DNA of 64,000 nt from CAJBVG01 sp943371425 (GCA_943371425.1 CALRUR010000004.1:62001-126000), one strand, 5' to 3'; shown: positions 27,580 to 36,201, numbered from the stretch's first letter. The notes: generated by a model from the letters alone, not told the origin. A program made the numbers and translations.

Positions 27580-27625
27580 TTAGTTTGCTAGTGTGCTAAT
27601 ATGCTAGTGCGATAATGTGTTAATT
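27580..27625. repeat. Degenerate intergenic word repeats (TTAGTTTGCTAGTG type)
   Basis: The gap after upp consists of near-repeats: GTTTGCTAGTGTGCTAATAT, then GCTAGTGCGATAATGTGTTA. Its reverse complement (TTAACACA..., CACTAGCATATTAGCACACT) closely resembles the gap at 45740-45789. These are thus dispersed copies of one word family in opposite orientations about 18 kb apart. Confidence 0.6.
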
Positions 27626-27626
27626 G

Positions 27627-28325
27627 ATGAATACAAAATACAAACATTTATTTTTTGATTTAGATCATACTCTCTGGGATTTCGATAAAAATGCAGAAGA
27701 AACTTTGCATGAGTTGTATGCAACTTATAAATTGAAAGAATTAGGAATATTTTCTGTTGATGAATTTATTTCTGTTTATACTGAGCATAACCATAGGTTG
27801 TGGCGCGATTACCATAACGGTATAATAAGTAAAGAACAGCTAAGAGCTTCAAGATTTAAAATTACATTCGAACATTTTAATGTTGATGAAGCTAAAGTGC
27901 CGCATCAGTTTGAAATCGACTATGTAAATATTTGCCCAACCAAAACTAATTTATTTGAAGGAGCGCATGAAGTATTAACTCATTTGCAAGAAAAATATGA
28001 GTTGCATATTATAACCAACGGTTTTTTAGAATCGCAAACTATGAAAATGGAGCGCACTAACATCAACAAATATTTTAAACATATTTTTGTTTCGGAAGTA
28101 ATTGGGTTGTACAAACCGGATATTGCACTTTTTAAACATGCTTTAACAATTGCTGAAACTAACTCAACAAGTTCTTTAATGATTGGAGATAGCTTAGAGG
28201 CCGATATATTAGGTGCAAGAAATGCTGGAATAGATCAAGTCTTTTTTAACCCTTTTAATGCAGCACACGATCATGAAGTAACCTATGAAATATCACATTT
28301 AACAGAACTGTTATCAATTTTATAA
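27627..28325 (+). CDS. HAD phosphatase, YjjG-type noncanonical pyrimidine nucleotidase
   Basis: A 232-residue HAD-superfamily protein. Motif I is FFDLDHTLWDFDKN with the nucleophilic Asp, motif II is ITNGF, and motif III/IV are the Lys in GLYKPD and GDSLEADILGARNAG. The helical cap between motifs I and II and the LWDFDKNA signature indicate the YjjG branch, which hydrolyses noncanonical or surplus pyrimidine nucleoside monophosphates. The ATG at 27627 is chosen over the TTG one codon earlier. The DinB-like gene follows after 4 bp, so the two may be co-transcribed. Confidence 0.86.
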   Translation: MNTKYKHLFFDLDHTLWDFDKNAEETLHELYATYKLKELGIFSVDEFISVYTEHNHRLWRDYHNGIISKEQLRASRFKITFEHFNVDEAKVPHQFEIDYVNICPTKTNLFEGAHEVLTHLQEKYELHIITNGFLESQTMKMERTNINKYFKHIFVSEVIGLYKPDIALFKHALTIAETNSTSSLMIGDSLEADILGARNAGIDQVFFNPFNAAHDHEVTYEISHLTELLSIL

Positions 28326-28329
28326 AAAT

Positions 28330-28839
28330 ATGAGCACAAGGAACTTTAATATTTTAATACAAACCATAGAGGAGTATCGCAGAAGATTAGGTACTTACTC
28401 GGAGAACAAATTTGTAGAAAAAATGAATCCAGAAGTATGGTCTCCAGCAGAAGTGTACGCACATATTATTTCTGCAAACAGATTAACCGTGCGAAGTATG
28501 CAGAAGGCTGTGGAAGGCAAAGCCACCGAAGACAATAGTTCATTGCCATGGAAAGCAAGGTTGATTTTATTTACTGGGCGTTTCCCGAAAGGCCGAAAAG
28601 TACCAGAAGTAGTGGCCAAAAGAACTCCACAATTTTTAGCCATTGCGGATGCTCGAGAGGCAACAGAAGCTTTATTAACAGAGTTAAATGATATTTGGAA
28701 ATCTCATGAACAATGGAGCCCCACACAAAAGCTAAAACATCCGGCTTTAGGCTTACTAAACAATAAACAATGGATAAAATTCATGAAAATCCACTCTAAA
28801 CACCATATTAAGCAATTAGATCGAATTAATAACTTCTAG
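28330..28839 (+). CDS. DinB-like metal-binding protein (DinB_2 type)
   Basis: A 169-residue four-helix-bundle protein of the DinB/YfiT class. The likely metal-ligand His residues lie in WSPAEVYAHIISANR (about 37-51) and KIHSKHHIKQLDRI at the C-terminal helix (about 154-167). Related proteins act as thiol-dependent transferases or hydrolases, but the substrate is not known for this branch. It has no signal peptide and follows the phosphatase by 4 bp. Confidence 0.75.
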   Translation: MSTRNFNILIQTIEEYRRRLGTYSENKFVEKMNPEVWSPAEVYAHIISANRLTVRSMQKAVEGKATEDNSSLPWKARLILFTGRFPKGRKVPEVVAKRTPQFLAIADAREATEALLTELNDIWKSHEQWSPTQKLKHPALGLLNNKQWIKFMKIHSKHHIKQLDRINNF

Positions 28840-28894
28840 ATTTCTTTACATTAAGTTAAAACTGTTACCGTTCTTTTGTGTTATAAAAACAACT

Positions 28895-28993
28895 ATGGAA
28901 ACAGTTACAACTTTCGTGTTAATTACCGCATTAGCTGGTTTATTGGCATTTTATTTCAGCCCTTACGAGATAAAAATCGAAGAGGAAGAATAG
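28895..28993 (+). CDS. Possible 32-residue single-span membrane microprotein
   Basis: A short open frame, METVTTFVLITALAGLLAFY and then FSPYEIKIEEEE, encodes one membrane helix and an acidic tail. It sits in the 216-bp gap between the DinB-like gene and the LpxH-like gene. No strong ribosome-binding site is visible, but many Bacteroidota genes lack one. The clean hydrophobic-then-acidic layout looks less random than usual noncoding sequence. No known family recognised. Confidence 0.4.
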   Translation: METVTTFVLITALAGLLAFYFSPYEIKIEEEE

Positions 28994-29055
28994 ATTGTTA
29001 ATTTTAAATTAATATACATTTCATATTAGAAACGGAATTTTGGTCAAAATAAGAA

Positions 29056-29907
29056 ATGACTAAAAGGAAAGTTGATATTGTGGTAATATCTGATGTGCAT
29101 TTAGGCACATATGGCTGCCAAGCCAAAGAACTCCTACATTACTTAAAAAGCATTGAGCCTGGAATGGTAATACTAAATGGAGATATTATCGATATGTGGC
29201 AATTCAGTAAACGATATTTCCCAGAATCGCACCTAAAAGTTCTTCGTAGAGTATTAAAATACATAAGCCAAGGCATTCCTGTATATTATTTAACTGGCAA
29301 CCACGATGAAGTATTACGAAAGTTCGACGGATTCGAATTAGGTTCTCTTAAAATTTGCAATAAACTCGTACTAAACCTCGATGGTAAAAAGGCTTGGATT
29401 TTTCATGGCGATGTTTTTGATATTACCATGCAATATTCTAAAGTACTCGCAAAATTAGGAGCAGTTGGGTATGACACTTTAATTCTACTTAACACTTTTA
29501 TCAATTTTATTTTGAAAAAATTTGGTAAGGAAAAAATGAGCTTATCAAAAAAAATAAAACAATCGGTAAAAAATGCAGTAAAATTTATAAATGATTTTGA
29601 AGATACTGCAGCCGAAATTGCCATAGAGAAAGAGTATGATTATGTAATTTGTGGACACATACATCACGCAGAAAAGAAAATAATTAAAAAGGAACACGGG
29701 GAGGTAATGTATTTAAATTCGGGCGATTGGGTAGAAAGTTTAACAAGCTTAGAATACCATAACGGACAATGGGATATTCATTATTTCAAAGATTTTAGCT
29801 TTGTAAGTAATGATGAAGAGGAACTAAAAGAGGAGTTACTCGACTTGCAACAGCAAATGAATATTGGCTTTTTGTATCAATCCTTAATAGAAAAAAATCT
29901 AGATTAG
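29056..29907 (+). CDS. LpxH-like calcineurin-type metallophosphoesterase
   Basis: A 283-residue protein with all dimetal motifs: VVISDVHLGTYG, ILNGDIIDMW, LTGNHDEVL, IFHGDVFD and CGHIHHAE. The layout matches the UDP-2,3-diacylglucosamine pyrophosphatase (LpxH/LpxI-replacing) branch found in Bacteroidota, which acts in lipid A synthesis. It could also be a different phosphodiesterase of that superfamily. It is followed after 26 bp by a GT-B protein on the same strand. No membrane helix is evident. Confidence 0.82.
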   Translation: MTKRKVDIVVISDVHLGTYGCQAKELLHYLKSIEPGMVILNGDIIDMWQFSKRYFPESHLKVLRRVLKYISQGIPVYYLTGNHDEVLRKFDGFELGSLKICNKLVLNLDGKKAWIFHGDVFDITMQYSKVLAKLGAVGYDTLILLNTFINFILKKFGKEKMSLSKKIKQSVKNAVKFINDFEDTAAEIAIEKEYDYVICGHIHHAEKKIIKKEHGEVMYLNSGDWVESLTSLEYHNGQWDIHYFKDFSFVSNDEEELKEELLDLQQQMNIGFLYQSLIEKNLD

Positions 29908-29933
29908 ATATTTTTTGTATTTTAGGAAGACAA

Positions 29934-30926
29934 ATGAAAATCCTTTACGCCATACAAGGAACTGGGAATGGGCATGTAAGCAGAGCCCGCGACTTTATTC
30001 CATTGTTACAACAACGTGCAGAATTAGATATCTTAATTAGTGGCACTCAATTCGATGTAAATTTACCACAAGCTGTAAAATATAAATTACGTGGTGCAAG
30101 TTTCATTTTTGGTACAGAGGGCGGTGTCGATTATTGGGATACTTTTAAGAAACTTAGGCCTCATACTTTTTTTAACGACATCAGAAAACTAAATTTAAAA
30201 CAATACGATATTGTATTGAATGATTTTGAACCGGTTTCTGCATGGGCAGGCAAAATAAAAAATAAAAGCATTTTGGCATTGAGCCATCAATCAGCATTTC
30301 TCTCTAAGAATACCCCAAGACCAGCGTTTAAAAATAATTTTGCCGAAGGTTTATTTAGGCATTATGCACCTAGTGATAAACAAATTGCTTTTCATTTTAA
30401 AGCATATGATGAGTTTATTACTACACCCATTATTAGAAAAGATATACGTGCCTTAACGCCAATAAACAAAGGGCATTACACGGTTTATTTGCCAGCGTAT
30501 GACGATAAAACCTTGATAAAATACTTAACACAGTTTGATAATTATAAATGGCAAATTTTTTCTAAAAGAGAAAAAAATGGCTATGAAATTGGTAATGTTG
30601 AAATAAAGCCAATACATAATGAAAACTATAACAACAGTGTAGCAAATTGCGAAGGTTTGTTAACTGGCGGAGGATTTGAAGCCCCTGCAGAGGCTTTGTA
30701 TTTAGGCAAGAAAATTATGGTGGTACCTATGGCTGGGCAATACGAACAAGCTTGCAATGCTGAAGCGCTGCGTTTAATGGGTAATCCAGTAATTGATTCT
30801 ATTAGCGACAAAAACATGCCTATAATAAAAGAATGGCTAGCCTCAAAAGATAGCAACTTGGTAGACTTTCCTGATAATATAAATTCTGTGGTAGATGCTA
30901 TTTTTAAAAATATTGAAAATAGATAA
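29934..30926 (+). CDS. Glycosyltransferase-like protein, MJ1255/VC2487 type
   Basis: A 330-residue GT-B-like protein whose N-terminus MKILYAIQGTGNGHVSRARD closely follows the TIGR00661-type family, with a Gly-rich donor loop. The C-terminal half has CEGLLTGGGFEAPAEALYLG and MVVPMAGQYEQACNAEALRL, resembling MurG/UGT donor-binding sites. The biochemical substrate of this family is unproven. Its 3' end overlaps the 3' end of the convergent DUF6427 gene by 23 bp. Confidence 0.78.
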   Translation: MKILYAIQGTGNGHVSRARDFIPLLQQRAELDILISGTQFDVNLPQAVKYKLRGASFIFGTEGGVDYWDTFKKLRPHTFFNDIRKLNLKQYDIVLNDFEPVSAWAGKIKNKSILALSHQSAFLSKNTPRPAFKNNFAEGLFRHYAPSDKQIAFHFKAYDEFITTPIIRKDIRALTPINKGHYTVYLPAYDDKTLIKYLTQFDNYKWQIFSKREKNGYEIGNVEIKPIHNENYNNSVANCEGLLTGGGFEAPAEALYLGKKIMVVPMAGQYEQACNAEALRLMGNPVIDSISDKNMPIIKEWLASKDSNLVDFPDNINSVVDAIFKNIENR

Positions 30927-31887
30927 CAGACCCAATCATCAATAAAATTAGTCCTTCCGAAACCCATTGTTTTTTAGCAACTAAAAAGTAATAAGATAGA
31001 AACACCGTAAAGGGTGCTGCTAATAATATGAAATGATTAATGCTAAAACTCGGTTTAATGTAAAAAGAAGCTGCAGTTATAATAATGGAGAAAATAAGTA
31101 ATTGTTGAGATTTTCTTACTTGAACCACATTTTTATAAAAATTTTCTCTGAGCTTGTTAAAGGAAATGATGAGAATTAATGCCATTGGTAATAATGGCAA
31201 ATAGTCGCTGTTTTTTGGAAATATATTTATTTGCCAATAGTTTTTGAGAGGCTGCCATAGTATAATAAAATCCTCCCAACGATTTACCCAGAAGTAAAAA
31301 AACGCCACAAACAAATAAGGAGTAATGGACCCAAATATGCTGGCTGCCCATTCTCTCCAAACAAACGGTCTGAAAATTAACAATGCCAACCATACTAAAA
31401 CGATCCAAGCAATGGCCGGGAAATAGAATAATGAAGCGATAGAAACAATCAAGCCTAAATCAAATGCCAACATGGTTACTTGTTGATTTTTATACAAATT
31501 AAACAAGCGTATGAAAATCCATAATTGCAAGAAAATTATAATGATTGCAGCATCTAAAGTGAAAAATGTAGGGAAAATACCAGTTATAATTACAAAAAGA
31601 AGAGATGGTAAGTGAGTGTTCTTAAAAATTAAACTAAAATCATTTACTATTTTATTGAGCCACAAACCCGCTGCATAATACAGTAGTGTGGTAAATAACA
31701 CATTAAATACCTTATTCGACCATAAATAAGCATGTTTTCCAAAGATAAAGGTACTAAATGGTTCGTTATAATTAAATACAGGAATTGGGTTTTGATCCAA
31801 CATATAAGGCAACCTTATGCCTATTGCTAGTATCAATAATATAAAGAGGTTAATTGGTTCTTGTGTTTTAAATATTCTAACTAACAT
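30904..31887 (-). CDS. DUF6427 family membrane protein
   Basis: A 327-residue protein with about 8-10 hydrophobic helices (for example INLFILLILAIGIRLPYML and SFYIKPSFSINHFILLAAPF). The opening MLVRIFKTQEPINLFILLIL resembles the DUF6427 family of Bacteroidota. Function unknown; no catalytic motif evident. It starts 1 bp after the upstream secreted protein ends, so the two are co-transcribed. Its 3' end overlaps the convergent glycosyltransferase gene by 23 bp. Confidence 0.7.
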   Translation of the reverse strand: MLVRIFKTQEPINLFILLILAIGIRLPYMLDQNPIPVFNYNEPFSTFIFGKHAYLWSNKVFNVLFTTLLYYAAGLWLNKIVNDFSLIFKNTHLPSLLFVIITGIFPTFFTLDAAIIIIFLQLWIFIRLFNLYKNQQVTMLAFDLGLIVSIASLFYFPAIAWIVLVWLALLIFRPFVWREWAASIFGSITPYLFVAFFYFWVNRWEDFIILWQPLKNYWQINIFPKNSDYLPLLPMALILIISFNKLRENFYKNVVQVRKSQQLLIFSIIITAASFYIKPSFSINHFILLAAPFTVFLSYYFLVAKKQWVSEGLILLMIGSVIYFQYF

Positions 31888-31888
31888 T

Positions 31889-33364
31889 TTAATACGTAAT
31901 ACGCATAAAGTTAGTTTTATTTTTTTGAATACAAGGAATTACAATCTGATCGGCCGAAATTTGACGCCCTCCACCGGGCATAATTAATAAATTGTCATTT
32001 TCTTTAATGATAATTTTTTCAGTGTTTTCCCCTTTATTATTAATGGTGCAACTTATTACATCGGTAGATTTTCGAATGTATTTATTATAAATGAGGTGCA
32101 CTTTATCCACATCTAAACTCAATATATACGATGAATAAAATGCGGCATCGTCCTCAGATACTTGGTTTTTTCGGACTATAGACTCCCAATGTATTTTGCC
32201 ATTTGGGTTAATAGAAAACAATAATATATTGTCGTAATGATATGTATAGGAGGTGGTGTATAACTGATAGTAAGAATTATAATTAGTAGACTCCGTAATG
32301 TAGTTCGATTCTGAAATTAATATTACGCCTCCATCTGTACGTAATACAATTTTATCAATATAATAGTTAATTAACTCTGTACCTCTGTTTACTGTACGCT
32401 CTGAATTAAATTCGTTTAAAAATTTTGCTTTAAAACTCTCGGTATATAAGTTTGCTTTACGTTCATTAAATTTAATATTTACATAAACAATACCAGCAGA
32501 AGAGAAACTATTGAGTTCTGAATAAAAACCCGCCATTACAATTTGATTATTTATGTAATCAATTTCCATTTTTATGTCGTTGATAAAATATTTATCTAAT
32601 ACAATACTAATAGATTCTAGCTTATCTGAATTTCTGTTTGCAATATTTAAGGTATACTTTTTATCGCGCAATAGCTTTTTATCTAAATCAAGGGAAGTTA
32701 AAATGTATACATTGCTATCATTACTAAGTTTAAAATCATTTAAAAATAAAACACCATCATAAAAGTCTGTTTTGTATTTTTTTACCCAAACTTTTTGTAA
32801 GGTTGTATCTAATAAAGTAATGTTGATGTTTAGTTTTTCATCATCGGCATTATTTTGTTTGTACATCGTACATAGCAATTTATTGTTTTTGCTTTTTTTG
32901 ATGTAAAACATTCCTCTGTTTCTTTTTTTATCAAAAGTAATTTCATCAATTAAAATTGGATTTGTATCTGGCACTCCCTTCACAATGTTTATTTTTTGCG
33001 CATACAATTCATTTTTATTAAACTCTTTATTTATTAACGCATAAAAAAGATACAAGCTATCGCCAAACAAACAAATATCTTGTATTTCTGCCTCAGGGTT
33101 TAAATAAGAAAATTGGTACGACCAAACAGTGCCTAAATTATTATTGATGAAAGAAACTTCGGCTTTATTATCTCTAAAACGTAATTGATCTTGTTTATTG
33201 TTAAAAGCTGTTGGACTTTTTAATATAAAAAAGCCTTTTTCATTTTGACCAATTACTTTCAAAAAAGTGCGCTGAAATGTTTTCTCAGCGGTAGCCAGGT
33301 CCACTTTCTGAGCAAATACTCCGTTTGAAATAAATAGTAATAAAATAAAAAGTTGTTTCATCAT
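31889..33364 (-). CDS. Secreted protein of unknown function (beta-rich)
   Basis: A 491-residue protein with signal peptide KQLFILLLFISNGVFA followed by QKVDL. The mature part alternates short strands and polar turns (LGTVWSYQFSYLN, QKVWVKKYKTDFYDG, GVILISESNY), suggesting a beta-propeller-like fold. The pattern of tracking a value along the chain is similar to that seen in the N-terminal half of the PKD proteins at 5-14 kb, but no sorting domain is present at the C-terminus (IPCIQKNKTNFMRITY). No family recognised. It lies 1 bp upstream of the DUF6427 gene. Confidence 0.7.
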   Translation of the reverse strand: MMKQLFILLLFISNGVFAQKVDLATAEKTFQRTFLKVIGQNEKGFFILKSPTAFNNKQDQLRFRDNKAEVSFINNNLGTVWSYQFSYLNPEAEIQDICLFGDSLYLFYALINKEFNKNELYAQKINIVKGVPDTNPILIDEITFDKKRNRGMFYIKKSKNNKLLCTMYKQNNADDEKLNINITLLDTTLQKVWVKKYKTDFYDGVLFLNDFKLSNDSNVYILTSLDLDKKLLRDKKYTLNIANRNSDKLESISIVLDKYFINDIKMEIDYINNQIVMAGFYSELNSFSSAGIVYVNIKFNERKANLYTESFKAKFLNEFNSERTVNRGTELINYYIDKIVLRTDGGVILISESNYITESTNYNSYYQLYTTSYTYHYDNILLFSINPNGKIHWESIVRKNQVSEDDAAFYSSYILSLDVDKVHLIYNKYIRKSTDVISCTINNKGENTEKIIIKENDNLLIMPGGGRQISADQIVIPCIQKNKTNFMRITY

Positions 33365-33389
33365 AGGGTACTAATTTACAAAAAAAGAT

Positions 33390-33450
33390 AGCAAGGAGCA
33401 AGGAGCATATAGCAGGGAGTTCTGAACTCCATGCTCCTCGCTCCATGCTC
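33390..33450. repeat. Intergenic word-repeat hairpin (GGAGCAA/GCTCCTT type)
   Basis: The left arm GCAAGGAGCAAGGAGCATAT then AGCAGGGAGTTC pairs with the right arm GAACTCCATGCTCCTCGCTC then CATGCTC. The arms match almost perfectly apart from a 7-nt bulge in the left arm, and the repeated unit within each arm is GGAGCAA. It lies between the 3' end of hom and the start of the secreted-protein gene. It could act as a terminator-like stem-loop; no T-tract follows directly. Confidence 0.65.
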
Positions 33451-33456
33451 TTAACT

Positions 33457-34629
33457 CTAAGCCTGTATTACATTCACCCCCTCGTTTTCTATCCATTCCG
33501 AATTCTTCAAACTATCAATGGTAATAGTACCAATTAAATAACAGTATTCAGAAGCTCTATGTTCCTCTACAATTTCAATAAAATCATTTTTGTTGAGGGT
33601 GTAATTACTCAGATAGCGAACGTATATTTTCACTACAATATTGTCTTCTAATATCAAGTCTTCTTGCTGTGCTAGTTTTTTATATTCGTATTGATATTGG
33701 TATCTCAAAGCAGCAATATCTGATAATACCGCCGAGCCTGTTGGGTTACTCCCTGCTCCTTTACCAATAAATACTTGGCTTTCAGAAAATGCACTTTCTA
33801 ATACAACTCCATTGTATTCATTATTCACATTAAACAATTTATTCTCTTTGGTAATAAATTGAGGCAAGCAATAGGCTGTAATTTTATCATCGATTTTAAA
33901 ACATCGTGCTACTAATTTAATTCGGTAATTATTCTTTTTAGCATAACTAATATCAAAGTTATTGAGTTTGCTAATGCCGAAATTATAAACATCTGCAGGG
34001 TCTACAAATACTCCGAACGAATGCAATAAAATAATGCATAATTTAAACTTAGAATCAAAGCCGTCAATGTCGGAACTTGGGTTGCTTTCTGCAAACCCCA
34101 ATTCTTGTGCATTTTTTAAAGCCGCCCCAAAGCTCCAATTTTCGTCAAATATCTTCGATAGTATAAAGTTACTTGTACCATTAAAAATCCCCTCTACGCC
34201 TTTGAGCAAATCATTGTCATAGTACTCTTCGAGATTCCTGATAATAGGAATACTTGCGCAACAGGAACCTTCATACAAAAACGAGTTGCTTTCACCTTGG
34301 AGTGAAACAAGTTCTTGCAAATTATTTGCAATCATTTTTTTATTTGCAGATACTACCGATTTACCTTTTTCTAAGGCCTCCTTTGTAATGCTAAACGCCG
34401 CTTCCGAATCGTTTATCAATTCTACAATTACATCAATCTCAGGGTCGTTTAATAAATCATATTTATTGTCTGTAAATAAATTTACATCTATCGTTCTTTT
34501 TTTATGAATGTCTTGTATGCAAATTCTTTTTATATCTGCTTTTATTCCTTTTGTTTCATTTAATACGTGGTATAGGCCTTGCCCCACACACCCGAAACCA
34601 AATATGCCTAGTGTTAAGTTTTTTTTCAT
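33457..34629 (-). CDS. hom: Homoserine dehydrogenase
   Basis: Reduces aspartate semialdehyde to homoserine, the branch point to methionine and threonine. At 390 residues it is short, lacking a full C-terminal ACT regulatory domain. The dinucleotide-binding motif is GIFGFGCVGQGLYHVL. The catalytic block FAESNPSSDIDGFDSKFKLC (about 195-214) retains the conserved Asp and Lys. GSCCASIPIIRNLEEYYDND and GIFNGTSNFIL are also typical. It lies 45 bp downstream of metB, and both genes follow the SAM riboswitch, so methionine-pathway feedback is expected. Confidence 0.93.
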   Translation of the reverse strand: MKKNLTLGIFGFGCVGQGLYHVLNETKGIKADIKRICIQDIHKKRTIDVNLFTDNKYDLLNDPEIDVIVELINDSEAAFSITKEALEKGKSVVSANKKMIANNLQELVSLQGESNSFLYEGSCCASIPIIRNLEEYYDNDLLKGVEGIFNGTSNFILSKIFDENWSFGAALKNAQELGFAESNPSSDIDGFDSKFKLCIILLHSFGVFVDPADVYNFGISKLNNFDISYAKKNNYRIKLVARCFKIDDKITAYCLPQFITKENKLFNVNNEYNGVVLESAFSESQVFIGKGAGSNPTGSAVLSDIAALRYQYQYEYKKLAQQEDLILEDNIVVKIYVRYLSNYTLNKNDFIEIVEEHRASEYCYLIGTITIDSLKNSEWIENEGVNVIQA

Positions 34630-34674
34630 CTTTTTATTTTTATTTGTTATTAGTCGTTAGAAAGCATCCAACAT

Positions 34675-35835
34675 TTACGCATTTGCATATTTTTCAATCT
34701 GCTCAAGGCTCTCTGCTACATCAGCTAACAAGTCTTCTACATTTTCTATGCCTACAGATAATCGAATTAGTGAATCGGCGATGCCCGCTGCTCTGCGTTT
34801 TTCTGAAGGTATTGATTTATGTGTCATCTCGGAAGGCAAGCAGGCTAAGCTTTTTACGCCGCCCAAACTTTCTGCTAGTTTGAAATATTTCGAATGTTTT
34901 AAAAATGCTATTGCTTCTTCTTTTGAATCAGATTTGAAAGTAAAACTTAATACTCCTCCGAAATATTTTTGTTGTTTTTTTGCAATTTCATAATTCCTGT
35001 GTGAGGGTAATCCCGGATAAAATACTTGATCCACTAAAGGGTGAGCGTTTAAATAATTAGCTACTTTTTCCGCATTCGATGAATGTTTTTCATAACGCAA
35101 TTCTAAGGTTTCAATCCCTCTTATAACCAACCAAGAGTCGAATGGCCCTAAAATTCCACCAGAAGAATTTTGAATAAATTTAACTTTCTCCGCAAGCTCT
35201 TTGGAGTTTACCACAACTAGGCCCGCAATTAAATCGGAGTGCCCACCTAAATATTTTGTAGCACTGTGTACGATTATGTCGGCGCCTAATTTTATAGGTG
35301 TTTGCGAAGCTGGAGAAGCAAATGTATTATCAACAATTAGTAAGCAATTATTTGCTTTTGCTATTCTAGAAATATGTTCTATATCGGCAATTTTCAAAGT
35401 TGGGTTCGTTGGACTTTCTAGCCAAATAAATTTTGTGTTAGCGGTAATTGCCTCCGCAACATTAGCAACATCGCAGGCATCTACATACTTTACACTAATT
35501 CCAAATTTCTCGTATACCTGAGTAAATATTCTGAATGCCCCGCCATAAATATCATCTACGGCAACAATTTCATCTCCTTGTTTAAGTAGTTTTAATACAG
35601 CATCAATGGCAGCGAGTCCACTCGCAAAGGCAAAGCCAGCTGTGCCGTATTCGAGTTTTGCAATTAAATCTTCTAGTACTTTTCTGGTAGGGTTGTTACT
35701 ACGAGCATAGTCGAATCCTTTGTGCACACCAGGGGCTTCTTGCTCGAAGGTAGAGGTTTGGTAAATAGGAGTGGAGATTGAGCCCGTTAATGGATCTACC
35801 GGAATGCTGTTTAAAATTTCTGTTGTGTTTAACAT
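34675..35835 (-). CDS. metB: Cystathionine gamma-synthase-type PLP enzyme
   Basis: A trans-sulfuration enzyme of 386 residues. The PLP-binding Lys lies in IIVHSATKYLGGHSDLIAGL. FDYARSNNPTRKVLE and LEYGTAGFAFASGLAAIDAV are family blocks. Family members include cystathionine gamma-synthase, cystathionine gamma-lyase and O-acylhomoserine sulfhydrylase, which cannot be separated with certainty from sequence alone. The SAM riboswitch and adjacent hom favour a methionine-synthetic role. The ATG at 35835 (MLNTTEILNSIPVDP) is preferred over a GTG at 35880, which lies in the leader. Confidence 0.88.
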   Translation of the reverse strand: MLNTTEILNSIPVDPLTGSISTPIYQTSTFEQEAPGVHKGFDYARSNNPTRKVLEDLIAKLEYGTAGFAFASGLAAIDAVLKLLKQGDEIVAVDDIYGGAFRIFTQVYEKFGISVKYVDACDVANVAEAITANTKFIWLESPTNPTLKIADIEHISRIAKANNCLLIVDNTFASPASQTPIKLGADIIVHSATKYLGGHSDLIAGLVVVNSKELAEKVKFIQNSSGGILGPFDSWLVIRGIETLELRYEKHSSNAEKVANYLNAHPLVDQVFYPGLPSHRNYEIAKKQQKYFGGVLSFTFKSDSKEEAIAFLKHSKYFKLAESLGGVKSLACLPSEMTHKSIPSEKRRAAGIADSLIRLSVGIENVEDLLADVAESLEQIEKYANA

Positions 35836-35931
35836 TTGTTTTTTTTGAATTAAGGTTTTACAATTTTTTAATTTGAACACCTTATCTCAAAAAGTTTACA
35901 GATTAGCGAATGCTAATTATCGGAAGAGAGC

Positions 35932-35963
35932 AAAAAAAAATCTCTTCCGATAAGCGGAAGAGA
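35932..35963 (-). terminator. Intrinsic terminator of the SAM riboswitch
   Basis: Read on the minus strand: TCTCTTCCG (35963-35955), loop CTTAT, CGGAAGAGA (35949-35941), then nine T residues (35940-35932). This is a perfect 9-bp stem with a U-tract, placed between the S-box aptamer and metB. The segment CCGCTTATC (35957-35949) can instead pair with the 3' strand of aptamer helix P1 (GATAAG, bulged A, CGG), forming the predicted antiterminator. Confidence 0.88.
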
Positions 35964-35993
35964 TTTTTATATATGATATGAAAAATTTCGAGT

Positions 35994-36104
35994 CCGTCTT
36001 ATCTATCTCTATTACTAGAGTTGGATTTAGCACCTTGTATAGCGTGAACTATATAGGCTGCTAAGGTTTCACAGGGCCAATCCCTCCACCTTTCTTGATA
36101 AGTA
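35994..36104 (-). promoter_or_regulatory. SAM-I (S-box) riboswitch
   Basis: The minus strand contains the diagnostic S-box core in order: CTTATCAAG (P1 5' strand), AAAGGTGGAGGGATTGGCCC, TGTGAAACCTTAGCAGCC, a variable P3, GGTGCTAAATCC, a CTCT/AGAG hairpin, and AGATAAGAC closing P1. SAM binding should stabilise P1 (CTTATC with GATAAG) and leave the terminator free to form, shutting off metB and hom. Without SAM the GATAAG strand can pair with CTTATC in the terminator. The core differs from the usual GCAACC in having GCAGCC. Confidence 0.93.
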
Positions 36105-36123
36105 TGTTATAAAGAACGAGAGG

Positions 36124-36155
36124 CAAAGGTAAGCAGTGGAGGTGAAAGTTGCAAA
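36124..36155 (-). promoter_or_regulatory. Promoter of the SAM riboswitch-metB-hom transcript
   Basis: On the minus strand TTTG (36155-36152) is followed after 20 bp by TACCTTTG (36131-36124), a full match to the Bacteroidota -33/-7 consensus. Initiation about 7-10 bp downstream would begin the RNA just ahead of riboswitch helix P1, as expected for an S-box leader. Confidence 0.7.
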
Positions 36156-36178
36156 TATAATTTAACATATAGGATTTA

Positions 36179-36201
36179 GCAGAGAGCAAGGGGCAGGGAG
36201 C
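36179..36201. repeat. Left arm of inverted repeat flanking the S23-type gene
   Basis: GCAGAGAGCAAGGGGCAGGG followed by AGC matches the reverse complement of 36742-36764 at 20 of 23 positions. The two arms enclose 540 bp containing only the four-helix-bundle gene. Next to the left arm are further GAGCAA words, like those at 33390-33450. Confidence 0.6.
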
